The notes beneath the pieces are model-generated. The model did not search any database, was not told where the DNA came from, and saw only the letters and a program-made list of their open reading frames with translations. From an uncultured Eubacteriales bacterium (GTDB taxonomy: Bacteria; Bacillota; Clostridia; Oscillospirales; CAG-272): DNA of 64,000 nt. Positions 31,634-40,421 of the stretch are shown here, in pieces. The stretch lies in assembly GCA_948467545.1 (NCBI GenBank), contig CAOKER010000003.1, forward strand, positions 167,500 to 231,499, read 5' to 3'. Each line of letters starts with the position of its first letter. The first letter of the stretch is position 1. Both the position numbers and the translations under genes were made by a program.

Positions 31634-32095
31634 ATGAGTAAAAAGGACTATAAAAAAGATAATATCGGACGCAAGCAATTGTCAATCGATCGTATAAAAT
31701 TTCATGACTCTGAAAATGCAGAGGAGCTTTTCGGATATAACCGCAGATATCAAACTCCTCCCGAAACGGCTGCCGGAGGATTCGGAATGTCCGATATACC
31801 GCAGCGGCCAAGCGAGGATCCAACGGCTGAATTTGTCGGACCTTTTGAACCGGATACACAGCCTGAGACCGCGGAAGAATACAGCGCAGAGCTTGCTGAT
31901 GTGGGAAATTCAGGTACAGCTCCCGACAGAACCGCAAGAGAGGTGAGCAGCGCATACGCTGATACCGGAACCCAAACAGATCCTTACGGAAGCTGGACAG
32001 GTCGTCCCGATGAGCTTTCATATAAAGACGGAACACGCCCGCTTCGCAAAAACGAAGAGGGAGAAGAGCCGGTACAGGATGCGGATGACCTGTAA
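31634..32095 (+). CDS. Acidic, probably disordered protein of unknown function
   Basis: A 153-residue protein. After a lysine-rich start (MSKKDYKKDNIGRKQLSIDR) it is rich in Pro, Gly, Glu, Asp, Thr and Ser with no hydrophobic core, signal peptide or membrane segment (e.g. EPDTQPETAEEYSAELADVG). Codon use looks like its neighbours, so it is probably a real gene. GAAAGGA lies about 18 bases before ATG, further than usual. It is convergent with the small membrane protein at 32114. Function unknown. Confidence 0.6.
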   Translation: MSKKDYKKDNIGRKQLSIDRIKFHDSENAEELFGYNRRYQTPPETAAGGFGMSDIPQRPSEDPTAEFVGPFEPDTQPETAEEYSAELADVGNSGTAPDRTAREVSSAYADTGTQTDPYGSWTGRPDELSYKDGTRPLRKNEEGEEPVQDADDL

Positions 32096-32113
32096 AGCGT
32101 CTGCATATTAATA

Positions 32114-32389
32114 TTATATAATTTTAATAAGAAATGCTGTTGCAAGTATAATTGTCGATGCTGAAAGTGCAATCCAGACGTAAGTCGGAATTCCCTGCTT
32201 TGATTTTTTTGAGGCTGTACCTCCGTGAATTCCGTTTTCTCTTATAATACGGTTTGCCTCTTCTATCATATCGATCTCGGATATATGTGCTTTAACAGCA
32301 TTTTCACGCAATACAAAATACGCTTCTTCAAATATATTGCTGCCTGTATTTTTCATTACAATAATTTTTCTCTGACATCCTTTGAGCAT
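32114..32389 (-). CDS. Small conserved membrane protein
   Basis: About 91 residues: a soluble helical N-terminal part (GCQRKIIVMKNTGSNIFEEA, VLRENAVKAHISEIDMIEEA) and one C-terminal helix (VWIALSASTIILATAFLIKI). Start at 32389 is preferred because GAGAGG lies 10 bases upstream; the in-frame ATG at 32425 has none. The layout, a short cytoplasmic helical domain with a C-terminal anchor, is common in Clostridia proteins of unknown role. It is divergent from the nucleotidyltransferase gene at 32507. Confidence 0.65.
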   Translation of the reverse strand: MLKGCQRKIIVMKNTGSNIFEEAYFVLRENAVKAHISEIDMIEEANRIIRENGIHGGTASKKSKQGIPTYVWIALSASTIILATAFLIKII

Positions 32390-32506
32390 ATTGCCGTTAC
32401 CTCTCTGTTCATAATTTGAAGACATCTGTTTCGGCTATTATAAACACAAACAGGCATAGTATATTCAGACAGATACAGATTTTTTTCAGAAAGGAATGAG
32501 CAAGGG

Positions 32507-34744
32507 TTGAAAGCTATCATAATGGCAGGCGGCGAAGGAAAACGTCTTCGGCCAATAACAGAAAGAATTCCCAAGCCGCTTGTTGAGGTAGGCGGGATTC
32601 CGATTATAGAGCATATTTTTAAGCTTCTTATAAAGCACAATATATCCGAAGCGTGGATTACCACCAGATATCTCGGCAATTTGATAGAGGAGCGGTTCGG
32701 AGACAGTTATTTTTCGGACGGTGATAATTCGGGAAAACTTTGTCTGCGGTATTCTGTTGAAGACACTCCGCTCGGAACGGCAGGGGGTGTAAAGAAGGCG
32801 TTTGATTTCGCCGGTTTCGATTCGTCTTTTCTTGTTATCAGCGGCGATGCAATGACTGATATTGATTTATCGGCGGCGGAAACTTTTCATACGCAAAGCT
32901 CTGCTGATGTGACGATAATACTTTCATCTGCGTCAGATCCGAGAGAGTATGGGACTGTACTTTGCGGCAGTGACGGAAGAATAACAAGATTTATTGAAAA
33001 GCCTGCATGGCAGCAGGTTCTGACGGACACTGTAAATACAGGAATTTATATTATTAATCGGGAAGTTATGTCCTATATTCCGCAGGGAGTTCCTTTCGAC
33101 TTTTCCAATGATTTATTCCCGATACTGCTTCGCGGCGGAAAAAGGCTTATGGGATTTGAGACGGACGCACATTGGTGTGATATTGGTTCGATTCCGGACT
33201 ACTACCGTGAAAACATGCATTATTCTGACGGAGAGAATGTTTTTTCAAAGACGGGAAACAAAAAGGTATCCGACGGTGCTTCGGTGTCCGGCAGTATATT
33301 ATACGGCGGTGTCAGAATAGGTGAAGGAAGCAGTATAAATAATGCCGTGATCTGCGAGAATACCGTTGCCGGTATAAACGTAACGATAGGTGCGGGGAGT
33401 GTCATAGGAGCGGGGTGCAGCCTCGGCGACGGTTGCTTTATTTTGCCTGAAACGCGATTGCCGTCCGGAACGGTAATCGAAAAAAACAGAATTGTCGGCC
33501 GCGGTGTAAAGCAGAATATTTCATTTGTCTTTGATGAGGGCGGCCTTATAGGAACGGGTGAAATTTGTTCTTTTGCAGAGCTTGGAAAATCAATAGGAAG
33601 TGCGTCGGGGACGGGGGCGAGAATCGGAGTTATAAGCGGAAGATCATCGCGTGAGCATCTTTTAAAAGAAACACTTATGTGCGGAATAGCAGCTGTCGGA
33701 TGCACTGCCTTTGATTTCGGTGACGGCAGCTCATCCATGGCCGCTTTTGCCGGTGCGAGACTTGGTATGACGCTTATGGTGCATATTGAAAGTATTAAAG
33801 AAAATATCGGCTCAGGCTATCAGGACGAAAAAATAAAGGTATCATTTTTTGACGAGGACGGATTATATCCTTCAAGGGCATTTGAACGTGCTTTGTGTGC
33901 TTCTCTGGATGACAAAGTACAGGAATCTTCTTCGGTATCAGATATTGAAAGATGTGACGATCTTTCTCTTCTTTATCGGTCGGCGCTGATTGCCAGTGCG
34001 CGTGATGAGCTTCGTCTTACCGGAGAAAAGCACATTCAAAAGACTACGATTCACGTTATCGGCGGCGAGGACAGCGATATGCTTGGAATTGTTCTTGCAG
34101 AATTGGGATTTGATGTTACAGACGAGAGTGATTGTGATCTTATCGTGGAATATGAGGGGCAGCATAAGCTATATATTACAGATAAGCGTAACGGAACGAC
34201 AGAAAAAACGGATATGTGGCATGTAACCGCAATTCTTGCGCTTAACGGAATAAAGCACGGAAGCCTTCCGGATGCCGCACTGCCGTATATCGCTCCCTTA
34301 TGTATAGAAAAAATTCTTACCGACGGCAATGTTACTATTGCAAAATACCGAGATTGTCCGTCTGACCGCGAGGATGAGGCGGCACGGAAAAATTCCGGAA
34401 AAACGCCGTGGATGTGTGACGCTGCTTTTGCCGCCGTAAGGATTTGTGCTGTTCTTGGGAGCGGCATCCATCTTAAATCTTTAACCGAAGAAATTCCCGA
34501 TTTTTATTATTCCGATACTCACATCCCTGCCGACTGTGCAGAAAAAATACGGATTATGAGAACGCTTGGAAATCCGGAAGCCGAAGGTGTCATAATTAAA
34601 GGTGAAAAGGGCGGATGCGTCAGAATTATTCCGGACTGCGGTGATTCCGTTCGGATAATTACAGACGCAGAGAGTACGGAAGCGGCGGCGGAACTGCTTT
34701 CATTTTCAGAGAAAAAGATCAGAGAACTTATAAAAGATAAATAA
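32507..34744 (+). CDS. Sugar-1-phosphate nucleotidyltransferase fused to a degenerate phosphohexomutase
   Basis: A 745-residue fusion. Residues 1-~235 are an NTP transferase (MAGGEGKRLRPITERIPKPL signature, GTAGGVKKA, DVTIILSSASD). Residues ~250-350 are left-handed beta-helix hexapeptides (SGSILYGGVRIGEG, NNAVICENTVAG). The C-terminal ~380 residues resemble phosphoglucomutase/phosphomannomutase, but the phosphoserine loop (TASHNP type) is absent, so mutase activity is doubtful. Family members make GDP-mannose or similar precursors for cell-surface glycans. The start codon is TTG; AAAGGA precedes it at about 11 bases. A terminator follows. Confidence 0.85.
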   Translation: MKAIIMAGGEGKRLRPITERIPKPLVEVGGIPIIEHIFKLLIKHNISEAWITTRYLGNLIEERFGDSYFSDGDNSGKLCLRYSVEDTPLGTAGGVKKAFDFAGFDSSFLVISGDAMTDIDLSAAETFHTQSSADVTIILSSASDPREYGTVLCGSDGRITRFIEKPAWQQVLTDTVNTGIYIINREVMSYIPQGVPFDFSNDLFPILLRGGKRLMGFETDAHWCDIGSIPDYYRENMHYSDGENVFSKTGNKKVSDGASVSGSILYGGVRIGEGSSINNAVICENTVAGINVTIGAGSVIGAGCSLGDGCFILPETRLPSGTVIEKNRIVGRGVKQNISFVFDEGGLIGTGEICSFAELGKSIGSASGTGARIGVISGRSSREHLLKETLMCGIAAVGCTAFDFGDGSSSMAAFAGARLGMTLMVHIESIKENIGSGYQDEKIKVSFFDEDGLYPSRAFERALCASLDDKVQESSSVSDIERCDDLSLLYRSALIASARDELRLTGEKHIQKTTIHVIGGEDSDMLGIVLAELGFDVTDESDCDLIVEYEGQHKLYITDKRNGTTEKTDMWHVTAILALNGIKHGSLPDAALPYIAPLCIEKILTDGNVTIAKYRDCPSDREDEAARKNSGKTPWMCDAAFAAVRICAVLGSGIHLKSLTEEIPDFYYSDTHIPADCAEKIRIMRTLGNPEAEGVIIKGEKGGCVRIIPDCGDSVRIITDAESTEAAAELLSFSEKKIRELIKDK

Positions 34745-34785
34745 TAAATATTACGTGATTTCCGTATAAATAAAATACTTTTAAT

Positions 34786-34868
34786 AAAAATGAGCTTGCT
34801 TTTATGCTTCAATCTCCCAAAGATTAAAATTTTTTTGGTTTGGGATTAACGCGGCAAGCTCATTTTTT
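34786..34868 (+). terminator. Long nested terminator
   Basis: AAAAATGAGCTTGC (34786-34799) pairs with GCAAGCTCATTTTTT (34854-34868), enclosing a second inverted repeat AATCTCCCAAA/TTTGGGATT. A T run follows the outer stem. Confidence 0.8.
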
Positions 34869-34979
34869 GGATTATCGGGAGACCGATTGATAATAGGTTT
34901 ACAATGCCCTGTGTGTTGTATACAGCAATAAATTTTTTAATCTGACATGCAAAGTTTTAGTTTGCGGCGAGCAGGAATC

Positions 34980-35633
34980 TCATTTCCCCGTAATATCGGT
35001 GATTTCTATTTTTAAATGATTATATTCCGATTCAGTCCCGCCCAGTTCTAAGGTATAGTCAAGAATTATAACGGCGTGTTTTTTACCGGAAATTAACTGA
35101 GGGACTGTATTAACCACTTTATGTGTAATAACTCCGATACCCATGGAACCCGCTTCTGTTTGATACATGCACATGATTCTCGGTGTTTTGCTGTCAAAAA
35201 CAAATGAAGTGCCGGAGACCCCGGTTCTGTACATAATTATTCTGCCGGGTTCTTTTTTGTCAAAGGTCAATACAGTTTTACAGTTCATTCCGAGCAGTTC
35301 GCTTTCATCATATGTAATGTCGGTTCTGCCTTGTTTATTATCGTAAAATGAGATTTCTCCGGCCGAATTGCTTTCTATGGTTTCCACACAATCCGGAAGC
35401 TTTGAGGCAAGTGTGCTCAGAAACTCTTCGAGCTCTTCGCTTTCATCTTGGAAGCAGTCATCTGACGATTCATCCCCGGAACGACATAAAACTGTATCTA
35501 TCCAGCTTCGGTATGATCGGCGGTCATTGTCTGCTTTTATTTTTTCTTCTAACTGATCCTTAAAAATGTTTTCAAAAGCTAAATTGCATATTTTGGATGT
35601 CGTTTTGACCCTGATTTTTTTAGTTTCTTCCAT
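34980..35633 (-). CDS. DUF1934 family protein with N-terminal extension
   Basis: A 217-residue protein. Residues ~75-217 match the DUF1934 (YwiB-like, lipocalin-like barrel) family: DITYDESELLGMNCKTVLTF, then IIMYRTG, MYQTEAGSMGIGVITHKV and IILDYTLELGGTESEYNHLK. Residues 1-~75 are a charged, partly acidic extension (DESSDDCFQDESEELEEFLS) not usual for the family. Function is unknown. It is convergent with the nucleotidyltransferase gene and shares its terminator region. Confidence 0.8.
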   Translation of the reverse strand: MEETKKIRVKTTSKICNLAFENIFKDQLEEKIKADNDRRSYRSWIDTVLCRSGDESSDDCFQDESEELEEFLSTLASKLPDCVETIESNSAGEISFYDNKQGRTDITYDESELLGMNCKTVLTFDKKEPGRIIMYRTGVSGTSFVFDSKTPRIMCMYQTEAGSMGIGVITHKVVNTVPQLISGKKHAVIILDYTLELGGTESEYNHLKIEITDITGK

Positions 35634-35910
35634 TTTTATTTGTTTCCTTTATAACTAAAAGCAAAAGATATTCCCGCCTTTAAGGCGCGGTTTGAGCCCG
35701 CTTTTTTCAGCGGCGGTATAATTCGTCGTTAAAGAGCCTAATGACGGCAGTTTGAGCCTTCTTATTAAAGGTATATTTTCAAAAAAGCGGCTGCATAAAT
35801 CCGCAGTGTCGGAGAGAATAATAAGTTATGGCATCAGTAATAACTCGGCACAGTCAAATTAAACAGCTCAGCCAAATTAAGCTTTGAAAATATGAAAGGC
35901 ACGGATAATT
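35634..35910. other. Intergenic region before small membrane protein
   Basis: No gene seen. It includes inverted repeats built from GCGGTTTGAGCC-like and GGCAGTTTGAGCC-like words (35691-35760), whose role is unknown. Confidence 0.3.
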
Positions 35911-36129
35911 ATGGTAAAATTTTTCAAGGGTAAGGCCAAATCGTTTTTTTTACTTATTTTTTCTTGTATTCTTGTAGCCGCAATAACGGGGGTTTATGCT
36001 TTGGTATGTCGTCCTGATGAAAATACCCGCAAAGAACAGTCTGTTCGTGACAGACAGGTGGTCAGAGACAAAGAAAGCGTTTACAGTGCGGAGGAGACAG
36101 AAATTTCACCGCAGCTTAGGCTGCCCTGA
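35911..36129 (+). CDS. Small single-span membrane protein
   Basis: A 72-residue protein with a basic start (VKFFKGKAKS), one strong hydrophobic helix (FFLLIFSCILVAAITGVYAL) and a charged outer tail (RDRQVVRDKESVYSAEETEI). GAAAGG lies 11 bases before ATG, in line with neighbours. There are no partner genes on this strand, and the 268 bases that follow up to the RNase R stop codon hold nothing I recognise. Function unknown. Confidence 0.55.
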   Translation: MVKFFKGKAKSFFLLIFSCILVAAITGVYALVCRPDENTRKEQSVRDRQVVRDKESVYSAEETEISPQLRLP

Positions 36130-36397
36130 ACCGTTTACAGTATGGTCTCGGCTTTACGTTTATTACGTCATAAGATATAGTTCGACCGCATTGTTTCGAG
36201 GTTATGTTCAGTGAAATGCTGAGCCGGAAGCGAAACCGAAATTGATGACTGAAAAACTCGGACCATATGGATGCTGCTCGTAATCTATGGTTAAATCGCA
36301 GCATTATGGAATGATGATTTGCAGATAACTGCAGCGGTATGCAAAACAAAATTAATAATCACATTAATAATCGCATAGCTTCTGCTATACGATTTTA

Positions 36398-38842
36398 TTA
36401 TTTACGGACATTTTTTCCGTGTCTTTTTCTGCCTCGTTTAATACTGTCGGTTTTATTGTGATTTTTTCTTTTGACAAAATTTTTATTATTACCGTATTTT
36501 TTTCGATGACTGTATTTTGAATGATTTTTCACTTTTGAAACAGTATCTCCGTTTTTCGTGCCTACAAGAGAAAATTCAAGCTTTCTGTGTACTATATCTG
36601 CTGAAATCAGCTTGACACGTACTCTGTTGCCGAGACGGAATACGGTTTTTCCGTCAGATAGTGTAAGCAGGTCTTCATCGTATACAAAATATCCGTTCAT
36701 GCTTGAAACGGGAACAAGCCCTTCGCAGGTGTTGGGCAGCTCCACGAAAATACCGAACGAGGTTACAGAGCTTACAATACCGTCAAACTCTTCATATATA
36801 AATTTGCTCATATATCTTACTTTATAGAGCTCTTCCACCGCGCGTTCCGCCGAAATTGCACGAAGTTCGTTTTCGTTTGACTTTTCTGCTGCCTTATCGG
36901 AAAAAAGCCCTGCCTCTTTCAGCTCTTTTCCGGACAGTGTTCCGCTTAGCATTTGTTTAATAAAGCGGTGAACTGTGAGGTCGGGATAACGTCTGATCGG
37001 CGATGTAAAGTGGCAGTACATATCCGTAGACAGACCAAAATGCGGCGAGCACTTGCTGTCATAACGAGCTTTCATAAGTGAACGGAGCAGTACATACGAC
37101 ACGACTGTCCCTATATCCTTTTCCACAGCCTCCTTCAGTATTGCGGAAATAGCTTTGGGACTCACTTTTTTAGTACCGAGAGCTGATACGTTAAGTCCCA
37201 AATTGTGGGCGAATACTGCAAAATTGTGGATTTTCTCAGGAGACGGCTTTTCATGTATGCGGTAAACACACGGGATTTTCATCCGATTAAGACAGCTCGC
37301 TACGGCGGTGTTGGCGCATAGCATGAACTGTTCAATCATTCTTTCTCCTATACCGCGCTCACATACCGTAATATCTGTCGGATTTCCGTCCGCATCAAGC
37401 AAAATTGCCGCTTCAGATGTCTCAAGTTCGAGAGCCCCTCTTTCTTTGCTTTTTCTCTCAAGCAGTCTATAGAGCTGAACGCAGTCGCTTGCCATATTTC
37501 CGAGAACCGAATATTTATCTGCAAATTCTGAGTTTGTGCCTTTTTCAATAAAATCATTAAATTCGCTGTAAACTCCGCGAACCTTTGAATTTATTACGCT
37601 TTCACACAGTTCTGTACCGACGGTATTGCCGTCTGAGTCTATTTTTATAATTGCCGATACGGTCAGTCGATCGGTGCCGGCGGTAAGCGAACAAATGCCG
37701 TTTGAAATCGGACGCGGAAGCATGGGAATTACGCGGTCTGTCAGATAAATACTTGTTCCGCGTGACAGTGCTTCACAGTCGAGAGGAGACTTGAATTTAA
37801 TATAATGGGAAACATCCGCTATATGAACCCCGAGAATCCATCCGTCTCCGCTGCGGTGTACATTAATGGCGTCGTCAAGGTCCTTTGCGTCGGAACCGTC
37901 GAGGGTGAAAATCATCTCGCCCCGCAAATCCTTTCTTCCCTCCAAATCTCCGCCGGTATACTCCTCGGGATTATCATAAATTATTCCCCGGTCGGAAATT
38001 TCTCTTGCCTGGGAGAGGAGTGTTTCCGAAAATCCGCCTCCGTTATCGGATTTGATGCCATACTCGTACAGTATAGATGCGTAAACGGCGTCGGTGGTGC
38101 CGCTTTCGCCGAAAACCTCCGTTATGACACCGGACGCATATCCGCTTTTGTCGGGATAACTTAACAGCTTTACCTGTACGCTTGAGCCTATATGAGGCAA
38201 TGTTGAACCTCCGTCATCAAGGAGCACCAGAAAGTTGTATATGCTTTTGTCCGGTCTGACACAAAGTCCGGAGGTGCATCGGACAGAACGGCGTACGCCT
38301 CGCTGAAGCGGAGGAATCGGCTCAACGGTACCCGAAAGCTCGGTCAGCTCGTGACTTATAATATGAACAACAATTCCTTCACAGCTTTTCTTAGCTCCTC
38401 CGGAGTGCGCGGATTTTATCTGCGCTGCGAGAACGATATCTCCGTTTACTGCGCCGAGGGTGTTCTCCGAATCTATATATAAATCTCCGTTTAAGCGCGA
38501 AGAAAAGATGTCTTCTGGCACAATAAATCCGAAGCCTTTTGCATTTGCGCGAAAAGTTCCGCGCAGATATGGAGAATTTTCGGTTAAAACGATTTTTCCG
38601 CGTTTCATCGATACAATTCTGCCTTCATTCTCAAGCTCGTATAATGCGGTCATAAAAGCTTCACGCCGGTCTGAGAGGCTCATGTCCTCAATAAGCTCTT
38701 CGGGTTTGCAGGGAATGTAATCATCGGATGAAAGCCGAGCAATAATTTGATCGGAAAGTTCTGCTGTGTTTTCGGCTTCTTCGGATGTTCTGAAATTTTC
38801 GGCCGAAACATTTTCCTGTTTTTTGGTGTTTTTGTTTTTCAT
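36398..38842 (-). CDS. rnr: Ribonuclease R
   Basis: An 814-residue 3'-5' exoribonuclease of the RNB family that degrades structured RNA. Order: N-terminal winged helix (~residues 30-80), cold-shock domains (GTFRANAKGFGFIVPEDIFS), RNB catalytic domain with TLDGSDAKDLDDAINV (the Asp cluster that binds magnesium) and CHFTSPIRRYPDLTVHRF, then S1 (FDGIVSSVTSFGIFVEL), then a Lys/Arg-rich tail (RKNHNKTDSIKRGRKRHGKN). Its ATG overlaps the stop of the M16 peptidase gene (ATGA), so the two are translationally coupled and driven by the promoter at 40205-40233. Confidence 0.96.
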   Translation of the reverse strand: MKNKNTKKQENVSAENFRTSEEAENTAELSDQIIARLSSDDYIPCKPEELIEDMSLSDRREAFMTALYELENEGRIVSMKRGKIVLTENSPYLRGTFRANAKGFGFIVPEDIFSSRLNGDLYIDSENTLGAVNGDIVLAAQIKSAHSGGAKKSCEGIVVHIISHELTELSGTVEPIPPLQRGVRRSVRCTSGLCVRPDKSIYNFLVLLDDGGSTLPHIGSSVQVKLLSYPDKSGYASGVITEVFGESGTTDAVYASILYEYGIKSDNGGGFSETLLSQAREISDRGIIYDNPEEYTGGDLEGRKDLRGEMIFTLDGSDAKDLDDAINVHRSGDGWILGVHIADVSHYIKFKSPLDCEALSRGTSIYLTDRVIPMLPRPISNGICSLTAGTDRLTVSAIIKIDSDGNTVGTELCESVINSKVRGVYSEFNDFIEKGTNSEFADKYSVLGNMASDCVQLYRLLERKSKERGALELETSEAAILLDADGNPTDITVCERGIGERMIEQFMLCANTAVASCLNRMKIPCVYRIHEKPSPEKIHNFAVFAHNLGLNVSALGTKKVSPKAISAILKEAVEKDIGTVVSYVLLRSLMKARYDSKCSPHFGLSTDMYCHFTSPIRRYPDLTVHRFIKQMLSGTLSGKELKEAGLFSDKAAEKSNENELRAISAERAVEELYKVRYMSKFIYEEFDGIVSSVTSFGIFVELPNTCEGLVPVSSMNGYFVYDEDLLTLSDGKTVFRLGNRVRVKLISADIVHRKLEFSLVGTKNGDTVSKVKNHSKYSHRKKYGNNKNFVKRKNHNKTDSIKRGRKRHGKNVRK

Positions 38843-40104
38843 TTTAATCCGCTCATTATCTGTCGTATTTTTTCTGTATTGATTTTTGACTTTTTTCCTT
38901 TTACGGCTATCGTAAGTCTTTCTGTTCTGAATATTCTTTCGGCAATTTGAGAAATTCTGGCTTTATCCGTGGTCATATAAAGGCGTATGCGTTCTTCGGT
39001 TGAGCAGTCCGGATCTGAAATATGACCGTAGTATGCTCTGTCCCAGTTGAGATTATCTACGTCGTCAAGAAGCTGTTCACAGTTTCTTTTATATATGGAT
39101 TTGCATGATTCGATATCGATATCCGCAGTTTTGACTTTATTAAGAATTTTGACTGATTCGGAGAGAACCTCGTCGATATTTTGATATTTTATGTCAAATC
39201 CGACTCGCAGATTGCCGATGTTGCAGTATTCTTCGAGAATAGGAGTATATGAATATATCAATCCTCTTTTCTCGGTAAGTTCGCTGTAAAACAGACAGGA
39301 ATCACCCCTGAAAAGCAAATCATAAAGCAGGTTAAGCTCTGAGCTCTGTGCCTCTTCTCTGAAAAAATCAAAGCAAAGCTGTATTCGCGGGCAGTCACCG
39401 CTTTTGACCGTAACGGAGGTACTTCTGTTCGCAAAAGCTTCCGGTATCGGAGCCGCGTTCAGCCTTTTGGCGGCGGCTTCTGTTATGTCAGACCGCGACA
39501 GTATATCCGCAACAGATTCCGCTGCTTTTAAATCTGTGTTTCCGGTTAGATATACGAACATATCGCCGGATGAAAAGAGCCATTTGCGGAAAAGGTTTAA
39601 TTTTCTTTTTGTGATTTTATTCAGAATGGTCGGCGTACCGAGGACGGTTTGCGTGAGCGGCGTTTTTCTCCATATTTCCTGCTCTGCCGAATAACTTAAA
39701 CTTGATTTGTCGTCTTCTTCATATATTTCGGATTTTATTATATTTCTTTCTGTTTCTATTTCTCCTGGCGTCAGACGGATTTCTTCAAAAATATGTCCGA
39801 ATATTTCAAGCACGAAGTCAAGCGATTCCGATGAGAACACAAAATACAGATTCATAAATTCCTTGTATGTCGCAGCATTGAATTCAACTGCATTTTTGTC
39901 GAGAAGCTTATACAGCTTCATTCCCATTATTTTGTTGATATTTCTGAAAATAACGTGTTCGAAAAAGTGCGTAATACCGTTATTTTCTGCCTCTTCATAC
40001 ATAGCTCCGCATTTTATATATAAGCCGAGCTTTACACTGTGCAGGTGCCGATTGAACTCGCAGAATACCGGTACTCCGTTTTTGCTTACAATTTTTTCTT
40101 CCAA
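38839..40104 (-). CDS. M16-family zinc metallopeptidase
   Basis: A 421-residue insulinase-like peptidase. It has the inverted zinc motif HFFEH (~residues 46-50) and the downstream glutamate region RNIIKSEIYEEDD (~residue 128), so the active site looks complete; the C-terminal half is the partner domain of the clamshell (SGDCPRIQLCFDFFREE). Family members are processing or peptide-degrading proteases. The start codon is TTG at 40104 with GAGG seven bases upstream. It is first in an operon with rnr and has a perfect consensus promoter about 100 bases upstream. Confidence 0.9.
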   Translation of the reverse strand: MEEKIVSKNGVPVFCEFNRHLHSVKLGLYIKCGAMYEEAENNGITHFFEHVIFRNINKIMGMKLYKLLDKNAVEFNAATYKEFMNLYFVFSSESLDFVLEIFGHIFEEIRLTPGEIETERNIIKSEIYEEDDKSSLSYSAEQEIWRKTPLTQTVLGTPTILNKITKRKLNLFRKWLFSSGDMFVYLTGNTDLKAAESVADILSRSDITEAAAKRLNAAPIPEAFANRSTSVTVKSGDCPRIQLCFDFFREEAQSSELNLLYDLLFRGDSCLFYSELTEKRGLIYSYTPILEEYCNIGNLRVGFDIKYQNIDEVLSESVKILNKVKTADIDIESCKSIYKRNCEQLLDDVDNLNWDRAYYGHISDPDCSTEERIRLYMTTDKARISQIAERIFRTERLTIAVKGKKSKINTEKIRQIMSGLK

Positions 40105-40204
40105 TGATGTTCCTCATATATATTCGTCGCTCTGCAGGCTTTTGCTTGGCCGCAGGATCGCATTTTAAAGAGTTTATATATATAACATGTACAATACCGA
40201 AAAA

Positions 40205-40233
40205 ATTATAACATATATCGTATGGTATGTCAA
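40205..40233 (-). promoter_or_regulatory. Perfect consensus promoter of the M16-rnr operon
   Basis: TTGACA (40233-40228), 17-base spacer, TATAAT (40210-40205) on the minus strand: all twelve positions match. Confidence 0.87.
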
Positions 40234-40421
40234 ACGGGTATTAAGGCTGTTTATTTTGTACTGTTAATTTTATAGTGCAATTTTGTGTAGAGGCGGAAAT
40301 AATGGATATAATAATACGTGAAATAGACTGGCAAATATTTTAGAAGTAAAAAAAGTATAGTTTTGGTTTGAACGGACAAAATGAATTTATAGAAAAATAA
40401 ACCACTTGGGAGCGAGAAGAA
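40234..40421. other. Divergent region before the GH3 gene
   Basis: This is the upstream side of the 317-base gap between the M16 and GH3 genes. A TATAAT at 40307-40312 (+) could serve the glycan locus, but its -35 is weak. No operator-like repeat stands out. Confidence 0.3.
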
